A program made the position numbers and the translations under genes. Positions 52,032 to 61,400 of a DNA stretch of 64,000 nt are shown piece by piece. The stretch is from positions 4,092,001 to 4,156,000 of the forward strand of contig OY969813.1 of the NCBI GenBank assembly GCA_963703355.1, written 5' to 3'. Numbering within the stretch: position 1 is the first letter of the stretch; every line of letters starts with the position of its first letter. Under the pieces are notes generated by a model. The model had not been told where the DNA came from. It saw nothing but the letters and a program-made list of their open reading frames with translations, and did no database searches. Source of the stretch: Puia sp963703355 (GTDB lineage Bacteria; Bacteroidota; Bacteroidia; Chitinophagales; Chitinophagaceae).

Positions 52032-52829
52032 CTGGAAAAGATTGCCATCATACCGACTTACAACGAAAAAGAAAATGTCGAGACCATTATCGAGGCCATT
52101 TTTTCTTTGAAAGAGGGATTTCATGTGTTGATAATAGATGATAATTCTCCCGATGGAACAGCAGATATCGTACGCCGCCTGCAACAAAAATATGCTGAGG
52201 AACTTTTCCTCGAAGTAAGAACGGGTAAACTTGGTCTTGGAACAGCCTACATTCATGGGTTTAAGTGGGCGGTAGAAAAGGACTACCAGTTTATTTTTGA
52301 GATGGATGCTGACTTCTCCCACAATCCGAAAGATCTCGACAGATTATATAATGCCTGCAAGTTTCAGGGTGCAGGTTTAGCTATCGGAAGCAGATACGTT
52401 AAGGGTGGTGGAAATGTAAACTGGCCGAAAGAAAGAATTCTCCTTTCCAAAGGCGCTTCTGTTTATACCAGGTTTATTACCTGGATGCCCGTGCACGACC
52501 CAACCGCTGGTTTTGTGTGTTACAAAAAGGAAGTACTCGAAACAATTAATCTTGATGAAATTCATTTTGCAGGTTATGCATTTCAAATAGAAATGAAATT
52601 TGCCGCATGGAAACTTGGATTTAAAATATTGGAAGTGCCGATTATATTTGAGGACCGAAAACTGGGAGTTTCCAAGATGAATAAGGGAATCGTAAAAGAA
52701 GGTATACTGGGTGTTCTGAAACTACGTTGGGACGCTATGTTCAGGAGTTACCGCAAAAGAGTAAAAAATACTTCTGTAAATAACACAGAAAATCATTTTT
52801 CTCAAAATATGGTGGTGGAAGGAAAATAA
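52032..52829 (+). CDS. polyprenol-phosphate mannosyltransferase-like GT2, CTG start
   Basis: 265 residues from CTG at 52032. The frame is closed by a stop at 52005-52007, and CTG is the only NTG codon before the conserved strand 'EKIAIIPTYNEKENVETI'; a later TTG at 52107 would remove that strand. GT2 fold: 'LIIDDNSPDGTADIV', 'FIFEMDADFSHNP' (DxD), 'HDPTAGFVCYKKEVL' and 'FEDRKLGVSKMN'. It should make polyprenyl-phosphate-mannose (or related) on the cytoplasmic face, supplying GT-C enzymes such as the GT87-like protein at 11357. It follows the exonuclease stop by 1 bp. Confidence 0.88.
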   Translation: MEKIAIIPTYNEKENVETIIEAIFSLKEGFHVLIIDDNSPDGTADIVRRLQQKYAEELFLEVRTGKLGLGTAYIHGFKWAVEKDYQFIFEMDADFSHNPKDLDRLYNACKFQGAGLAIGSRYVKGGGNVNWPKERILLSKGASVYTRFITWMPVHDPTAGFVCYKKEVLETINLDEIHFAGYAFQIEMKFAAWKLGFKILEVPIIFEDRKLGVSKMNKGIVKEGILGVLKLRWDAMFRSYRKRVKNTSVNNTENHFSQNMVVEGK

Positions 52830-52847
52830 ACTTTCTTTGCCTTCTTC

Positions 52848-53726
52848 ATGAAGAAGGCGTTTTTACAATTACATATCGCTGTTTTTCTTGCCGGCTTTAC
52901 CGGTGTGCTGGGCCGGCTCATTACACTTAATGAAGCGGTACTTGTATGGTATCGGATGATGATAACCTGCGTAGTATTATGGATCATTTTTTTCATAAAA
53001 GATAAAAAACCTGTTCCCTCAACCAAGCAAATTATCCAGACTTCCAGCATCGGTCTTTTGCTGGCTTTGCACTGGACGACATTTTATGCAGGAATAAAAA
53101 TTTCAAATGTTTCTACGGCATTGGTATGCCTTTCCTCTATGGGATTTTTTACAGCGGTTCTCGAACCGGTGTTGTTAAATAAGCCTTTCGATTTGATTGA
53201 AATTTTATTAGGACTCCTTGTAATTGCGGGCATAAGTATCGTGTTTCATTTCGATCCGCAGTTTAAAGCCGGGATAATTATTTCGTTGATATCTGCTTTG
53301 CTGGCAAGCATTTTCCCCATACTGAATCGTGAACTGATACAAAAGATGGAACCCGAAACTGCTACAAGATGGCAGTTGAGTGGCGGTTTTCTTTTTATAA
53401 CATTTTTGATGCCGGTTTATTTACATTTTGTTCCGGATACCAGACTCATTCCTACTCTATCAGACTGGCTTTGGTTGCTGGTTCTTGCGATCGCATGCAC
53501 AGTAATCGGTTTTGGACTTTTCATGAAAGCGTTACAGAAAATATCGGCGTTTACCGTAAATCTTACTTATAATCTTGAGCCTATTTATGGGATAGGTATG
53601 GCATTTCTGATTTACAGGGAAGATAAATCTGTAAGTCCCGGCTTCTATTATGGTTTTACTCTGATTATAACGGCGGTAATTTTACAAACAATCCGACTTC
53701 GTAAAATCTCCAAGAATGTTACCTAA
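52848..53726 (+). CDS. EamA/DMT-family transporter
   Basis: 292 residues with ten helices in two EamA repeats (about 5-135 and 145-285). Signatures: 'HWTTFYAGIKISNVSTALV' and 'SAFTVNLTYNLEPIYGIGMA', the conserved motif of the second repeat. An inner-membrane exporter or importer of metabolites, substrate unknown. It is the last gene of the operon starting at mpl, and its TAA overlaps the TAG of the convergent gene. Confidence 0.93.
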   Translation: MKKAFLQLHIAVFLAGFTGVLGRLITLNEAVLVWYRMMITCVVLWIIFFIKDKKPVPSTKQIIQTSSIGLLLALHWTTFYAGIKISNVSTALVCLSSMGFFTAVLEPVLLNKPFDLIEILLGLLVIAGISIVFHFDPQFKAGIIISLISALLASIFPILNRELIQKMEPETATRWQLSGGFLFITFLMPVYLHFVPDTRLIPTLSDWLWLLVLAIACTVIGFGLFMKALQKISAFTVNLTYNLEPIYGIGMAFLIYREDKSVSPGFYYGFTLIITAVILQTIRLRKISKNVT

Positions 53727-54442
53727 GCAGCTTTGGTAGAAATATAACGGACCAGACTTCTTTTAGCCACTGGTAACAGCGTTTCGTCGAGCGGAAACTT
53801 CAGGCTTGTTTCAATGGCAAATACTGCGGGATGTGGTAACTCTGGTTTGCGATAAACCAACTCCGATTTTATCGCTTCATACGTGTTCGTGAAACTACGT
53901 TGCCAACTATCGATGTATTCTGTGCGCATGCTTCTGTATTTTTCATCATGCTTTTCATAAAAACTCAGGTAATAGCTGTAAACCCGCGTTGCATTTGCAG
54001 AACCATCGCATAATAAAAAATATCCCTCTTTCGAAGTCATTGGCATGATGCCCACCGGATGTATACTCAGTTTGTCTTCAACAAATTCATAAATTTCTGT
54101 TCCGTTGGTAATGGCAGTTTTCATATGTCCGGTGGAATACTCTATAATATCTTCAAGTTCACGCATGAGTTCGTCGTCCTGGATCATTTGTTCATAGAGA
54201 ACCTGTATTTTTTCCATCTGCAGTCCGGATAATTTCTTTGGAAAATGTTCCTGAAGAAACTTTTTATTTTCACGGAAAGCTACCAGGTTGTTGTAATGAA
54301 AAATTACATCGGCCAGCTGTGGATAGAGTTTATTTTCCTGAAAATTCCTGTTGATTTCCTGAAGATAGGCGAGTAGCGTATATTTTTTTAATTCAAAGTC
54401 AATATACCCATCGGCGAACCAGGTTTCGGATAGTGTTTTCAT
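53723..54442 (-). CDS. conserved hypothetical protein
   Basis: 239 residues without signal peptide or membrane helices; predicted mostly helical in the first half ('KTLSETWFADGYIDFELKKY' at the N-terminus) with a mixed second half ('EGYFLLCDGSANATRVYSYY'). It has the look of a widely kept but unnamed Bacteroidota protein, but I cannot assign a family. It stands alone, 177 bp downstream of the E2 gene with two repeat arrays in the gap. Confidence 0.7.
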   Translation of the reverse strand: MKTLSETWFADGYIDFELKKYTLLAYLQEINRNFQENKLYPQLADVIFHYNNLVAFRENKKFLQEHFPKKLSGLQMEKIQVLYEQMIQDDELMRELEDIIEYSTGHMKTAITNGTEIYEFVEDKLSIHPVGIMPMTSKEGYFLLCDGSANATRVYSYYLSFYEKHDEKYRSMRTEYIDSWQRSFTNTYEAIKSELVYRKPELPHPAVFAIETSLKFPLDETLLPVAKRSLVRYISTKAA

Positions 54443-54530
54443 TGTGTTAGGTTAGTAAGTAATGGAATTTACAAAACTTCTTCTAATTACTAACGACAAG
54501 TTTTGGGAATTGTTATGATGGCCAAAAACA

Positions 54531-54554
54531 CGTATGGGAGTATGGGAGTATGGT
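54531..54554. repeat. octad repeat AGTATGGG-type, 3 units
   Basis: CGTATGGG, AGTATGGG and AGTATGGT, directly left of a heptad array of a third type. Confidence 0.82.
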
Positions 54555-54560
54555 AATCCT

Positions 54561-54630
54561 CGGTCATCCGTCATTCGTCAACCGTCAACCGCCAACCGTC
54601 AACCGTCAACCGTCAACCGTCAACCCTGAA
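54561..54630. repeat. heptad array CCGTCAA-type, 10 units, supplying a stop codon
   Basis: Ten units in one phase: six CCGTCAA and the variants CGGTCAT, CCGTCAT, TCGTCAA, CCGCCAA and CCCTGAA, the count including close variants. On the minus strand the unit is TTGACGG, and the TGA stop of the E2 gene (54620-54622) lies in one of them. Confidence 0.93.
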
Positions 54631-56014
54631 ACGCTTCCAGTTCCTTTGCTACGGCGGTTAAAAAACTGGCGCCGAGACTTCCGTCAATTATGCGATGATC
54701 GTAGCTCATGGAGAGATACATCATGTGACGAATGCCAATCGAGTCGCCTTGCTCGGTTTCAATAACAACGGGTCTTTTTTTAATTGCGCCCACAGCCAGA
54801 ATGGCAACCTGGGGCTGGTTGATGATGGGAGTGCCCATAAGGCTGCCAAAAACACCCACATTAGTCAATGTAAATGTGCCGTCCTGAATATCTTCAGGTT
54901 TGAGCTTATTGTTGCGAGCATTAAACGCCAGACTGTTTACCTGGCGGGCAAGGCCAACACGGTTGTAGTTATCTGCATTTTTTATTACTGGTACAATCAG
55001 ACTTCCAGACGGAAGGGCCGTTGCCATACCGATGTTGATGTCTTTTCGGATAATAATTTTATCACCCTGCAGAGAACTATTTATGAGGGGAAATTTCTTG
55101 ATACATTTTATCAATGCCTCAATAAAAAGAGGTGTTAATGTGAGTTTGGTACCTTCTCTGTTTTCGAACGCAGCTTTTTCTTTTTCACGCCAGGTAACCA
55201 TATTGGTTACATCAGCTTCAGAAAAACTGGTAACATGGGGACTTGTTTGCTTACTGCGCACCATATGCTCTGCGATGAGTTTGCGCATACGGTCCATCTC
55301 CTGGATTTCTACGTTGCCACTGATATTTGCAGAAGAGAATTCATGTGACGGTGTTTTTTCTTTCGTGATTGTTGATCCACTGTTTTTATTTTCGTAGCCA
55401 GGCTCTGGCGCATTCGATTTACTATGGAAACCATTTCCGTTATTTCTGTGAGAAACAAATGAAAGTATGTCCTTCTTGGTTACTCTGCCTTCATTACCAG
55501 TGCCAGTAATTTTCTCCAGTTCAGCCAGGCCGATGCCTTCGTTTCTTGCGATATTTAAAACCAGCGGTGAATAGAATCTGTTATCATTGGAGCTTGATCT
55601 CTCTTCGATTCCTGATGTTCGCTGGTTAAAAACTGCTTCTACGTCAGATTTTGACCTTTGCTGATTCAGCGTTGAAGGTTCAGCATGTTGTATTCCCGGT
55701 TCTTTGTTATAGGTTAAATTCCAGTCCGGCCTTGTGGGAGTTTCGGTTGCGGGTTGCGGATGTTGAACCCGTACCTCTGTTTCTATTCTTGCGATAACAG
55801 AACCTACAGGCACTACCGCAGTTTCAGGGAAAAGAATTTCTTTCAGAACGCCCGCTTCAGTCGACGGAACCTCACTGTCAACTTTGTCTGTTGCAATTTC
55901 GAGTAAAGATTCATCCTGATGAACGAAATCTCCAGGCGCCTTATTCCATTTAAGAATGGTCGCCTCCATGATGCTCTCGCCCATTTTCGGCATTAACAGA
56001 TCAACAATCGCCAT
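54620..56014 (-). CDS. 2-oxo acid dehydrogenase E2 acyltransferase
   Basis: 464 residues. Order: lipoyl domain (1-78, lipoyl lysine K44 in 'ATDKVDSEVP'), long variable linker (about 80-145), peripheral subunit-binding domain (about 147-187, 'YSPLVLNIARNEGIGL'), second linker, and catalytic domain (about 230-464) with H440 and D444 in 'SYDHRIIDGSLG'. It transfers the acyl group to CoA in a pyruvate, 2-oxoglutarate or branched-chain complex; the sequence does not settle which, and E1/E3 genes are not nearby. The linker DNA itself contains short heptad repeats (55664-55684, 55745-55758). Confidence 0.94.
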   Translation of the reverse strand: MAIVDLLMPKMGESIMEATILKWNKAPGDFVHQDESLLEIATDKVDSEVPSTEAGVLKEILFPETAVVPVGSVIARIETEVRVQHPQPATETPTRPDWNLTYNKEPGIQHAEPSTLNQQRSKSDVEAVFNQRTSGIEERSSSNDNRFYSPLVLNIARNEGIGLAELEKITGTGNEGRVTKKDILSFVSHRNNGNGFHSKSNAPEPGYENKNSGSTITKEKTPSHEFSSANISGNVEIQEMDRMRKLIAEHMVRSKQTSPHVTSFSEADVTNMVTWREKEKAAFENREGTKLTLTPLFIEALIKCIKKFPLINSSLQGDKIIIRKDINIGMATALPSGSLIVPVIKNADNYNRVGLARQVNSLAFNARNNKLKPEDIQDGTFTLTNVGVFGSLMGTPIINQPQVAILAVGAIKKRPVVIETEQGDSIGIRHMMYLSMSYDHRIIDGSLGASFLTAVAKELEAFQG

Positions 56015-56052
56015 GAAGATATTCTTTAGATACGCCCAAAAGTATTAATTAA

Positions 56053-57330
56053 TTATTTAAGTCCTGCAGGTGGCTTTTCTGAGGTTTCTGACAAAATAAA
56101 TCTTCTCAACAAGTTGAGCACATTTGCTCCGGTAAGCTCGGTATTTCTTTGCCTGTCGAATCGAAACCAAAGTTTTTGTGTCATGATTTCCTTCGCATTG
56201 CCGGCTGCTATCCATACGGTTCCAACGGGCTTTTCTTTTGAGCCCCCACCCGGCCCCATGATGCCGGATGTGGCAATCGCATAGTCGGTCCCCATTGTGC
56301 GAATTGCACCGCTTACCATGGCCCTCACTGTTTCTTCACTCACAGCCCCTGATCGGGATAGAATGCCAGGATCAACCCCGAGTATCATAATTTTTATGCT
56401 ATTGTCGTATGCGACCACAGAACCACTAAAGTAAACGCTCGACCCGGGAATGCTGGTGATGAGTTGGGCAACATATCCACCGGTGCAACTTTCTGCGGTT
56501 GACATGGTTTTTCCGCTGCTAACAAGAAGTTGTCCAATCGCTTCCTGTAAGGTAATATCCGAATCCGTTACCATCCAGTCGCCAACCAATGATTTTAATG
56601 AAGAAAATAATTCTTCCAGCTTTACATCCAGTTCCCCCTTTTGTTTGGCATTTGCCGTAAGGCGTAAACGAACCATTCCATAGTTTGGCAGATAGGCCAG
56701 CTTAACTTCCGGAGGCAGCCCTTCTTCGAAATCCCTAATATGATCTGCGAGTGACGATTCTCCTATACCGGCCGTGAGCAATGTCCTGTGTGAAATATAA
56801 TTTGTAACGAATCGCTTTTGTAAATAAGGAATTACATCGTCTGTCATCATGCCCCTCATTTCATGCGGAACGCCCGGCATCGATACTAATATTTTACCTT
56901 TTTCTTCAAACAACATACCCGGAGCAGTACCTCTTTTATTCTGAATAACAACACAGGACGCCGGGACTTCCGCCTGCTTCAGATTTCGTTCTATCAAAGG
57001 ACGATTAAGAATTTTAGTGAAAATATTTTTAACATTTTCCAGCGCTTCCTGATTAACAACCAGCGTTGTTCTGAAGTATTCGCACAGAACAGGCTTCGTA
57101 ATGTCATCTGCCGTTGGACCCAGACCACCGGTAATTAATATTATATCAGCATGTGCGGATTCTTCCTTCAATGCGTTTAATATATCCACTCTTCCGTCAC
57201 CTATCGCTACCCTGCGATTTACCCAGAGGCCCACTTTATTAAGTTCCTGTGCCATCCATGCACTATTGGTATCGATAACCTGACCGATTAGTAATTCATC
57301 TCCGATTGTTATTATAGAAATATTTGCCAT
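56053..57330 (-). CDS. cinA: CinA-like protein (NMN deamidase / competence-damage protein)
   Basis: 425 residues, the full two-domain form. N-terminal MoCF-like domain: 'ISIITIGDELLIGQVIDTNS' and 'ILITGGLGPTADDITK'. C-terminal CinA domain with 'MSTAESCTGGYVAQLITSIP' and 'ATSGIMGPGGGSKEKPVGTV', the nicotinamide-mononucleotide deamidase site. It salvages NMN to NaMN in the pyridine nucleotide cycle. 38 bp upstream of the E2 gene in the minus-strand group DoxX - thioesterase - CinA - E2. Confidence 0.96.
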   Translation of the reverse strand: MANISIITIGDELLIGQVIDTNSAWMAQELNKVGLWVNRRVAIGDGRVDILNALKEESAHADIILITGGLGPTADDITKPVLCEYFRTTLVVNQEALENVKNIFTKILNRPLIERNLKQAEVPASCVVIQNKRGTAPGMLFEEKGKILVSMPGVPHEMRGMMTDDVIPYLQKRFVTNYISHRTLLTAGIGESSLADHIRDFEEGLPPEVKLAYLPNYGMVRLRLTANAKQKGELDVKLEELFSSLKSLVGDWMVTDSDITLQEAIGQLLVSSGKTMSTAESCTGGYVAQLITSIPGSSVYFSGSVVAYDNSIKIMILGVDPGILSRSGAVSEETVRAMVSGAIRTMGTDYAIATSGIMGPGGGSKEKPVGTVWIAAGNAKEIMTQKLWFRFDRQRNTELTGANVLNLLRRFILSETSEKPPAGLK

Positions 57331-57374
57331 CTGGATAGAACCGGTGAACCGTGTTTTTTGTTCAGCGTTTGAGT

Positions 57375-57788
57375 TTAAATCGGAAAATAAGTCTTAAGAA
57401 CATTTCTCAAACCATCCGGCATGGTCGTTCTTTCGAAACTTCCCATTTTTACAAAATACAACACAACCTTTCCGAGGGTTAATAATTTCTTTTCTTCATT
57501 GTACACTTCGTGTTCGAAAGTTATTTTGTGATCTGCCGGCAATTCTCTCAGGATTGTTTTGATATTGAGGAGATCATCGTAGTGGGCTGGTCTCAGGTAT
57601 TTTGTCTGCATTTCCACTACGGGCATGATTACACCCGCGTCCTCCATTTGCTTATAAGTAAAACCAAGATTTCTTATTGATTCCGCCCTTGCCACTTCAA
57701 AATACTGGGCATAATTTCCATAGTAAACCACGTTCATCTGGTCTGTTTCGGCGTATCGTACACGAATATGGGTTTCGGTGATAAACAT
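57375..57788 (-). CDS. acyl-CoA thioesterase, YbgC/4HBT type
   Basis: 137 residues, a single hotdog domain. The signature 'RVRYAETDQMNVVYYGNYAQ' (9-28) holds the catalytic D16 and the following Y-G-N-Y turn. Cytoplasmic; hydrolyses short acyl-CoA or aromatic acyl-CoA. The ATG at 57788 is 4 residues before the first strand. Its stop codon TAA (57375-57377) lies beside two decayed heptads (57360-57373), whose sense-strand form is GCTGAAC. Confidence 0.94.
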   Translation of the reverse strand: MFITETHIRVRYAETDQMNVVYYGNYAQYFEVARAESIRNLGFTYKQMEDAGVIMPVVEMQTKYLRPAHYDDLLNIKTILRELPADHKITFEHEVYNEEKKLLTLGKVVLYFVKMGSFERTTMPDGLRNVLKTYFPI

Positions 57789-57828
57789 GCCAATTTGAAA
57801 TAAATTGTTCTAACGGAAAATTGACCCT

Positions 57829-57868
57829 CCCACTCTCAGACTCTCACACTCTCATACTTTCTTCACTT
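57829..57868. repeat. octad repeat, 5 units, overlapping a stop codon
   Basis: On the plus strand CCCACTCT, CAGACTCT, CACACTCT and two diverged units; on the minus strand GTGAGAGT-like. It overlaps the TGA stop of the DoxX gene (57863-57865). Confidence 0.8.
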
Positions 57869-58288
57869 TCCCATCATGCCATCCACACTTATTCTGCCGG
57901 GACCTATTATCATAATGGTAAATACACTCGTTAAATAAATTGCACCCAGGTCAACATTTTTAAGGGGCTGGCCACTGTGATAAATAAAGACCACTACTGA
58001 TAAATTGATTACGATAATAAAAGCGACAATGCGCGTAAACAATCCAAGAACCAGCAACATGGAACAAAACAATTCAGCAAGTATAACCAGGATCAGCGAA
58101 CCCCGGTGACCAATTCGTAATGGATCATAAAAATTAAGAGATAATTCGCTAAAGTTTGAAATTTTCGGCAGACCATGACCTATAAGCAGCAATAATCCGG
58201 TTACAACCCTTTGTATCAACAACGCAAAATTGAAAGCTCCACTGGAATAGGAAGTTGATAGTAATTTTCTCATCGGAATTATTTTCAT
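57863..58288 (-). CDS. DoxX-family membrane protein
   Basis: 141 residues with four membrane helices (about 20-38, 55-75, 80-100, 112-130). The N-terminal helix 'LLIQRVVTGLLLLIGHGLPK' and the block 'IRIGHRG...LVILAELFCSML' fit DoxX/DoxD proteins, which are thought to handle thiosulfate or redox stress at the inner membrane. A longer-than-usual N-terminal tail precedes helix one. It heads the minus-strand group DoxX - thioesterase - CinA - E2. Confidence 0.88.
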   Translation of the reverse strand: MKIIPMRKLLSTSYSSGAFNFALLIQRVVTGLLLLIGHGLPKISNFSELSLNFYDPLRIGHRGSLILVILAELFCSMLLVLGLFTRIVAFIIVINLSVVVFIYHSGQPLKNVDLGAIYLTSVFTIMIIGPGRISVDGMMGK

Positions 58289-58427
58289 TCAAATGTAAAG
58301 GTTTTGAGAATTTTTGATGTGATCTAAAGAAATGTTAATCATATCAGTTATCCACAAGCTGTTTGGAACAATGTTTGGTATTAGGGGAATTAATTCAGAA
58401 ACTTGACAGGTGATTAACAACTCCCGG

Positions 58428-61400
58428 ATGAAACGTACCATATTGCCCCTCTTTCTTCTTTTGTGTATACATGCAAAATCACAGCAAACATTCTTTCTGA
58501 CGGATCCGCAGGTTACTTTTAAACAGGCGCAGGAATTCTATCAAAAACAGTATTACAGTCTCGCATATCCCTTATTCAAACAACTGGAACAGGATCAGGT
58601 GAACAGGCCGCAGGTTTATGAATCTTTTAATTACGAAAACATTCATTACTATACGCTCGTCTGTTCATTGAATCAGGATGACAGTACTTCAGTTGAACCG
58701 GCTAAGATTTTTATCGAAAGAGAAAATAATGCCTCCCGGGGAGAGATGATGGCTTATCATCTGGCTGAATATGATTTCCGTCATGGTAATTATGAAGCTG
58801 CACTAAAACTCTATGAAACCGCCGGCATTGAGAATCTGGATAACGATGAAATTGCAACGCTTAAATTTCATAAGGGATATGCCTATTTTATCAGGAAGAA
58901 TTTTGATCTGGCCAAGCCTCTTTTTGATGCTATTCGCCAGCTTCCGGCTGACCCCCATTATATAGATGCAAATTATTATTACGGGTATATTTGTTTTTAC
59001 CAGAAAAAATATAATGATGCATATGCCGCTTTCACTGTGGTAGAGAACAGCCCGAAATATTCAAATATTATTCCCTATTACATTGCAAATATCTATCTGG
59101 CTCAAAATCAAAAAGAGAAAGCCATTTCTTATGCAGCTGCTAAACTGGGCAGTGGTTCTCAATATTACGAAGCAGAACTTAAGCAACTTGTTGGTCATGG
59201 GTATTATGAAGAGAAAGAATTCGCAAAGGCCCTTCCTTATCTGGAGTCTTATGTGAACAGCTCCAAAACCGTTAGTCGTCAGGATCTTTTTGAATTGTCC
59301 TATTGTTACTATGAGGCGCAAAATTATAAAAAGTCAATTGAGGGATTCAAACAACTTGGCGGTAAGGATGATTCGCTCGCTCAGAACGCGATGTATCTGC
59401 TGGGAGATGCTTATTTAAAAACGGGGCAGAAGGCAAATGCAAGAAACGCATTCCTTTTCTGTGCGTCAAACAGCAGTTATCCGGTTCAGAAAGAAATCTC
59501 ATTATTTCATTACGCTAAACTCTCTTACGAACTGGGATATACGGATATAGCGCTTTCGCAATTCCGTCTTTTTTTGCAACAGTATCCCAATTCAACATAT
59601 GCGGCTGAAGCTCGCGAACTGCTACTCAATGTGCTGGCCAATACAAGCAACTATAAGGACGCACTGGCGTTGATGGATAGTGTAACAAATCCTTCGGCTT
59701 CGGCAAGACAGTTAAAAGCTCGCATACTTTATGGAAGGGCAACAGAGTTAATCAATGATGGCATGTTGCAAAATGCGGCAGAATTGCTCGATAGGGCTGC
59801 AAAAGAACCAAATAACGCTGCATTGCTTCCTTATATTAATTTTTGGAAGGGAGAAATCGCCTATCGTACCAATCGCCTGGATGATGCCATACCTTATTTT
59901 TTTGAATACCTGAAAACACCCGTTAGCAGGGGTGAGGTAAATCCGTCTAATGCAAAATATGACCTCGGTTATTGTTATTTGAAAAAGGAAAATTATAGGG
60001 AAGCACTTGCGTTCTTTACACAGGTAGTGAGAAATCCAACAATTGATGCATCCCCGCTCGAACAGGACGCCTTTGTGAGAACTGCCGATTGTTATTACAT
60101 GGATCGCAATTTTAAGGTCGCCGTTCCCATGTACAACAAAGTATTAGACTATTCCTGGTCTGCATCAGACTACGCCACTTTTCAGAAAGCAATGGTAGCC
60201 GGAGTGACAAGTTCTTCCGAAAAAATCAATTTGCTCAATGGACTGATTCGCAAATACCCTTCATCGGGATTGATTGCTGACGCCAACATGGAGATTGCAA
60301 ATACGTATCTTTCAAATGAACAATATCGCGAATCGCTCCCTTACCTGAAAAACGTACTTACCAGTACTGGAAACGATGCGCTGAAACCAAGGGCGCTGTT
60401 GCGTTTAGGACTTGCCAATTACAATCTCGGAAATAGTGCAGAGGCACTCAGTAAATATAACGAGCTCCTAAAGCAGTATCCCAATTCCGTGGAAGCGCAG
60501 GAAGCTTTGGACAACGCGAAATCCATATATGTGGAAGAAGGGAAAAGCAGCGAGTACGTGAATTTTGCAAAAGGAATGGGTATTGCAATTTCTGCCAATC
60601 AGGAAGATCAGCTTGCATATCAGGAAGCAGAAGTCCAATTTAATAACGGAAACTTTTCAGGCGCATTACAAAAATTTGAAGACTACCTGGTTAAATTTCC
60701 GGATGGCAAATATTCACTTGACGCCAGATTCTACAAAAGTGAGATGTATTCCAATCAGAAAAACTGGCCTAAAGCTGTGATAGGTTATGAGGAAGTTGCG
60801 GATAAAGCACCCAATAAATTTGCTGAAAAATCGATTCTTCAGGCCGCCCGAATTAATTTCTTTGATTTAAAGGACTATGCGAAGTCCGAAATCTATTATT
60901 CCAAACTTAAAGACTTTGCAACTTCTCAAGATAACAGAATGGAGGCCATGCGTGGATTACTTCGCAGTCAATTTGAATTACAAAAATGGTCGGCCGCAAG
61001 TGAAAATGCACGAGACCTGCTCAACGAAAAAGGTATAGGATCTGACGACAAAATCATCGCGAGTATGATTATGGGTAAATCGTACCAGGCTGATGGCAAA
61101 TGTGAAACCGCGATTCCCTATTTTAAAACTGTTGCTTCTCTCAGTCGTGCAGCATATGGCGCGGAAGCACAATATCAGATTGCTTCCTGCCAGTTTGATC
61201 AGAACCGGTTAAAAGATGCTGAAAAATCGGCTTTTGAAGTCATTCACAAATCGGGTTCTTATGAATTGTGGGTAACTAAAAGTTATTTTCTGCTGGGCGA
61301 AATATATCTGAAGGAGAAAGATTATTTCAATGCCAAAGCAACATTCCAGAGCCTGGTGGAAAATGTGAAAAACGAAGATTATCGCGCTCAGGCACAGCAA

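Noticed and set aside
52107..52829. TTG start for the GT2 gene
   Set aside because: It would delete the conserved first strand and nucleotide-binding 'PTYNE' of the fold.
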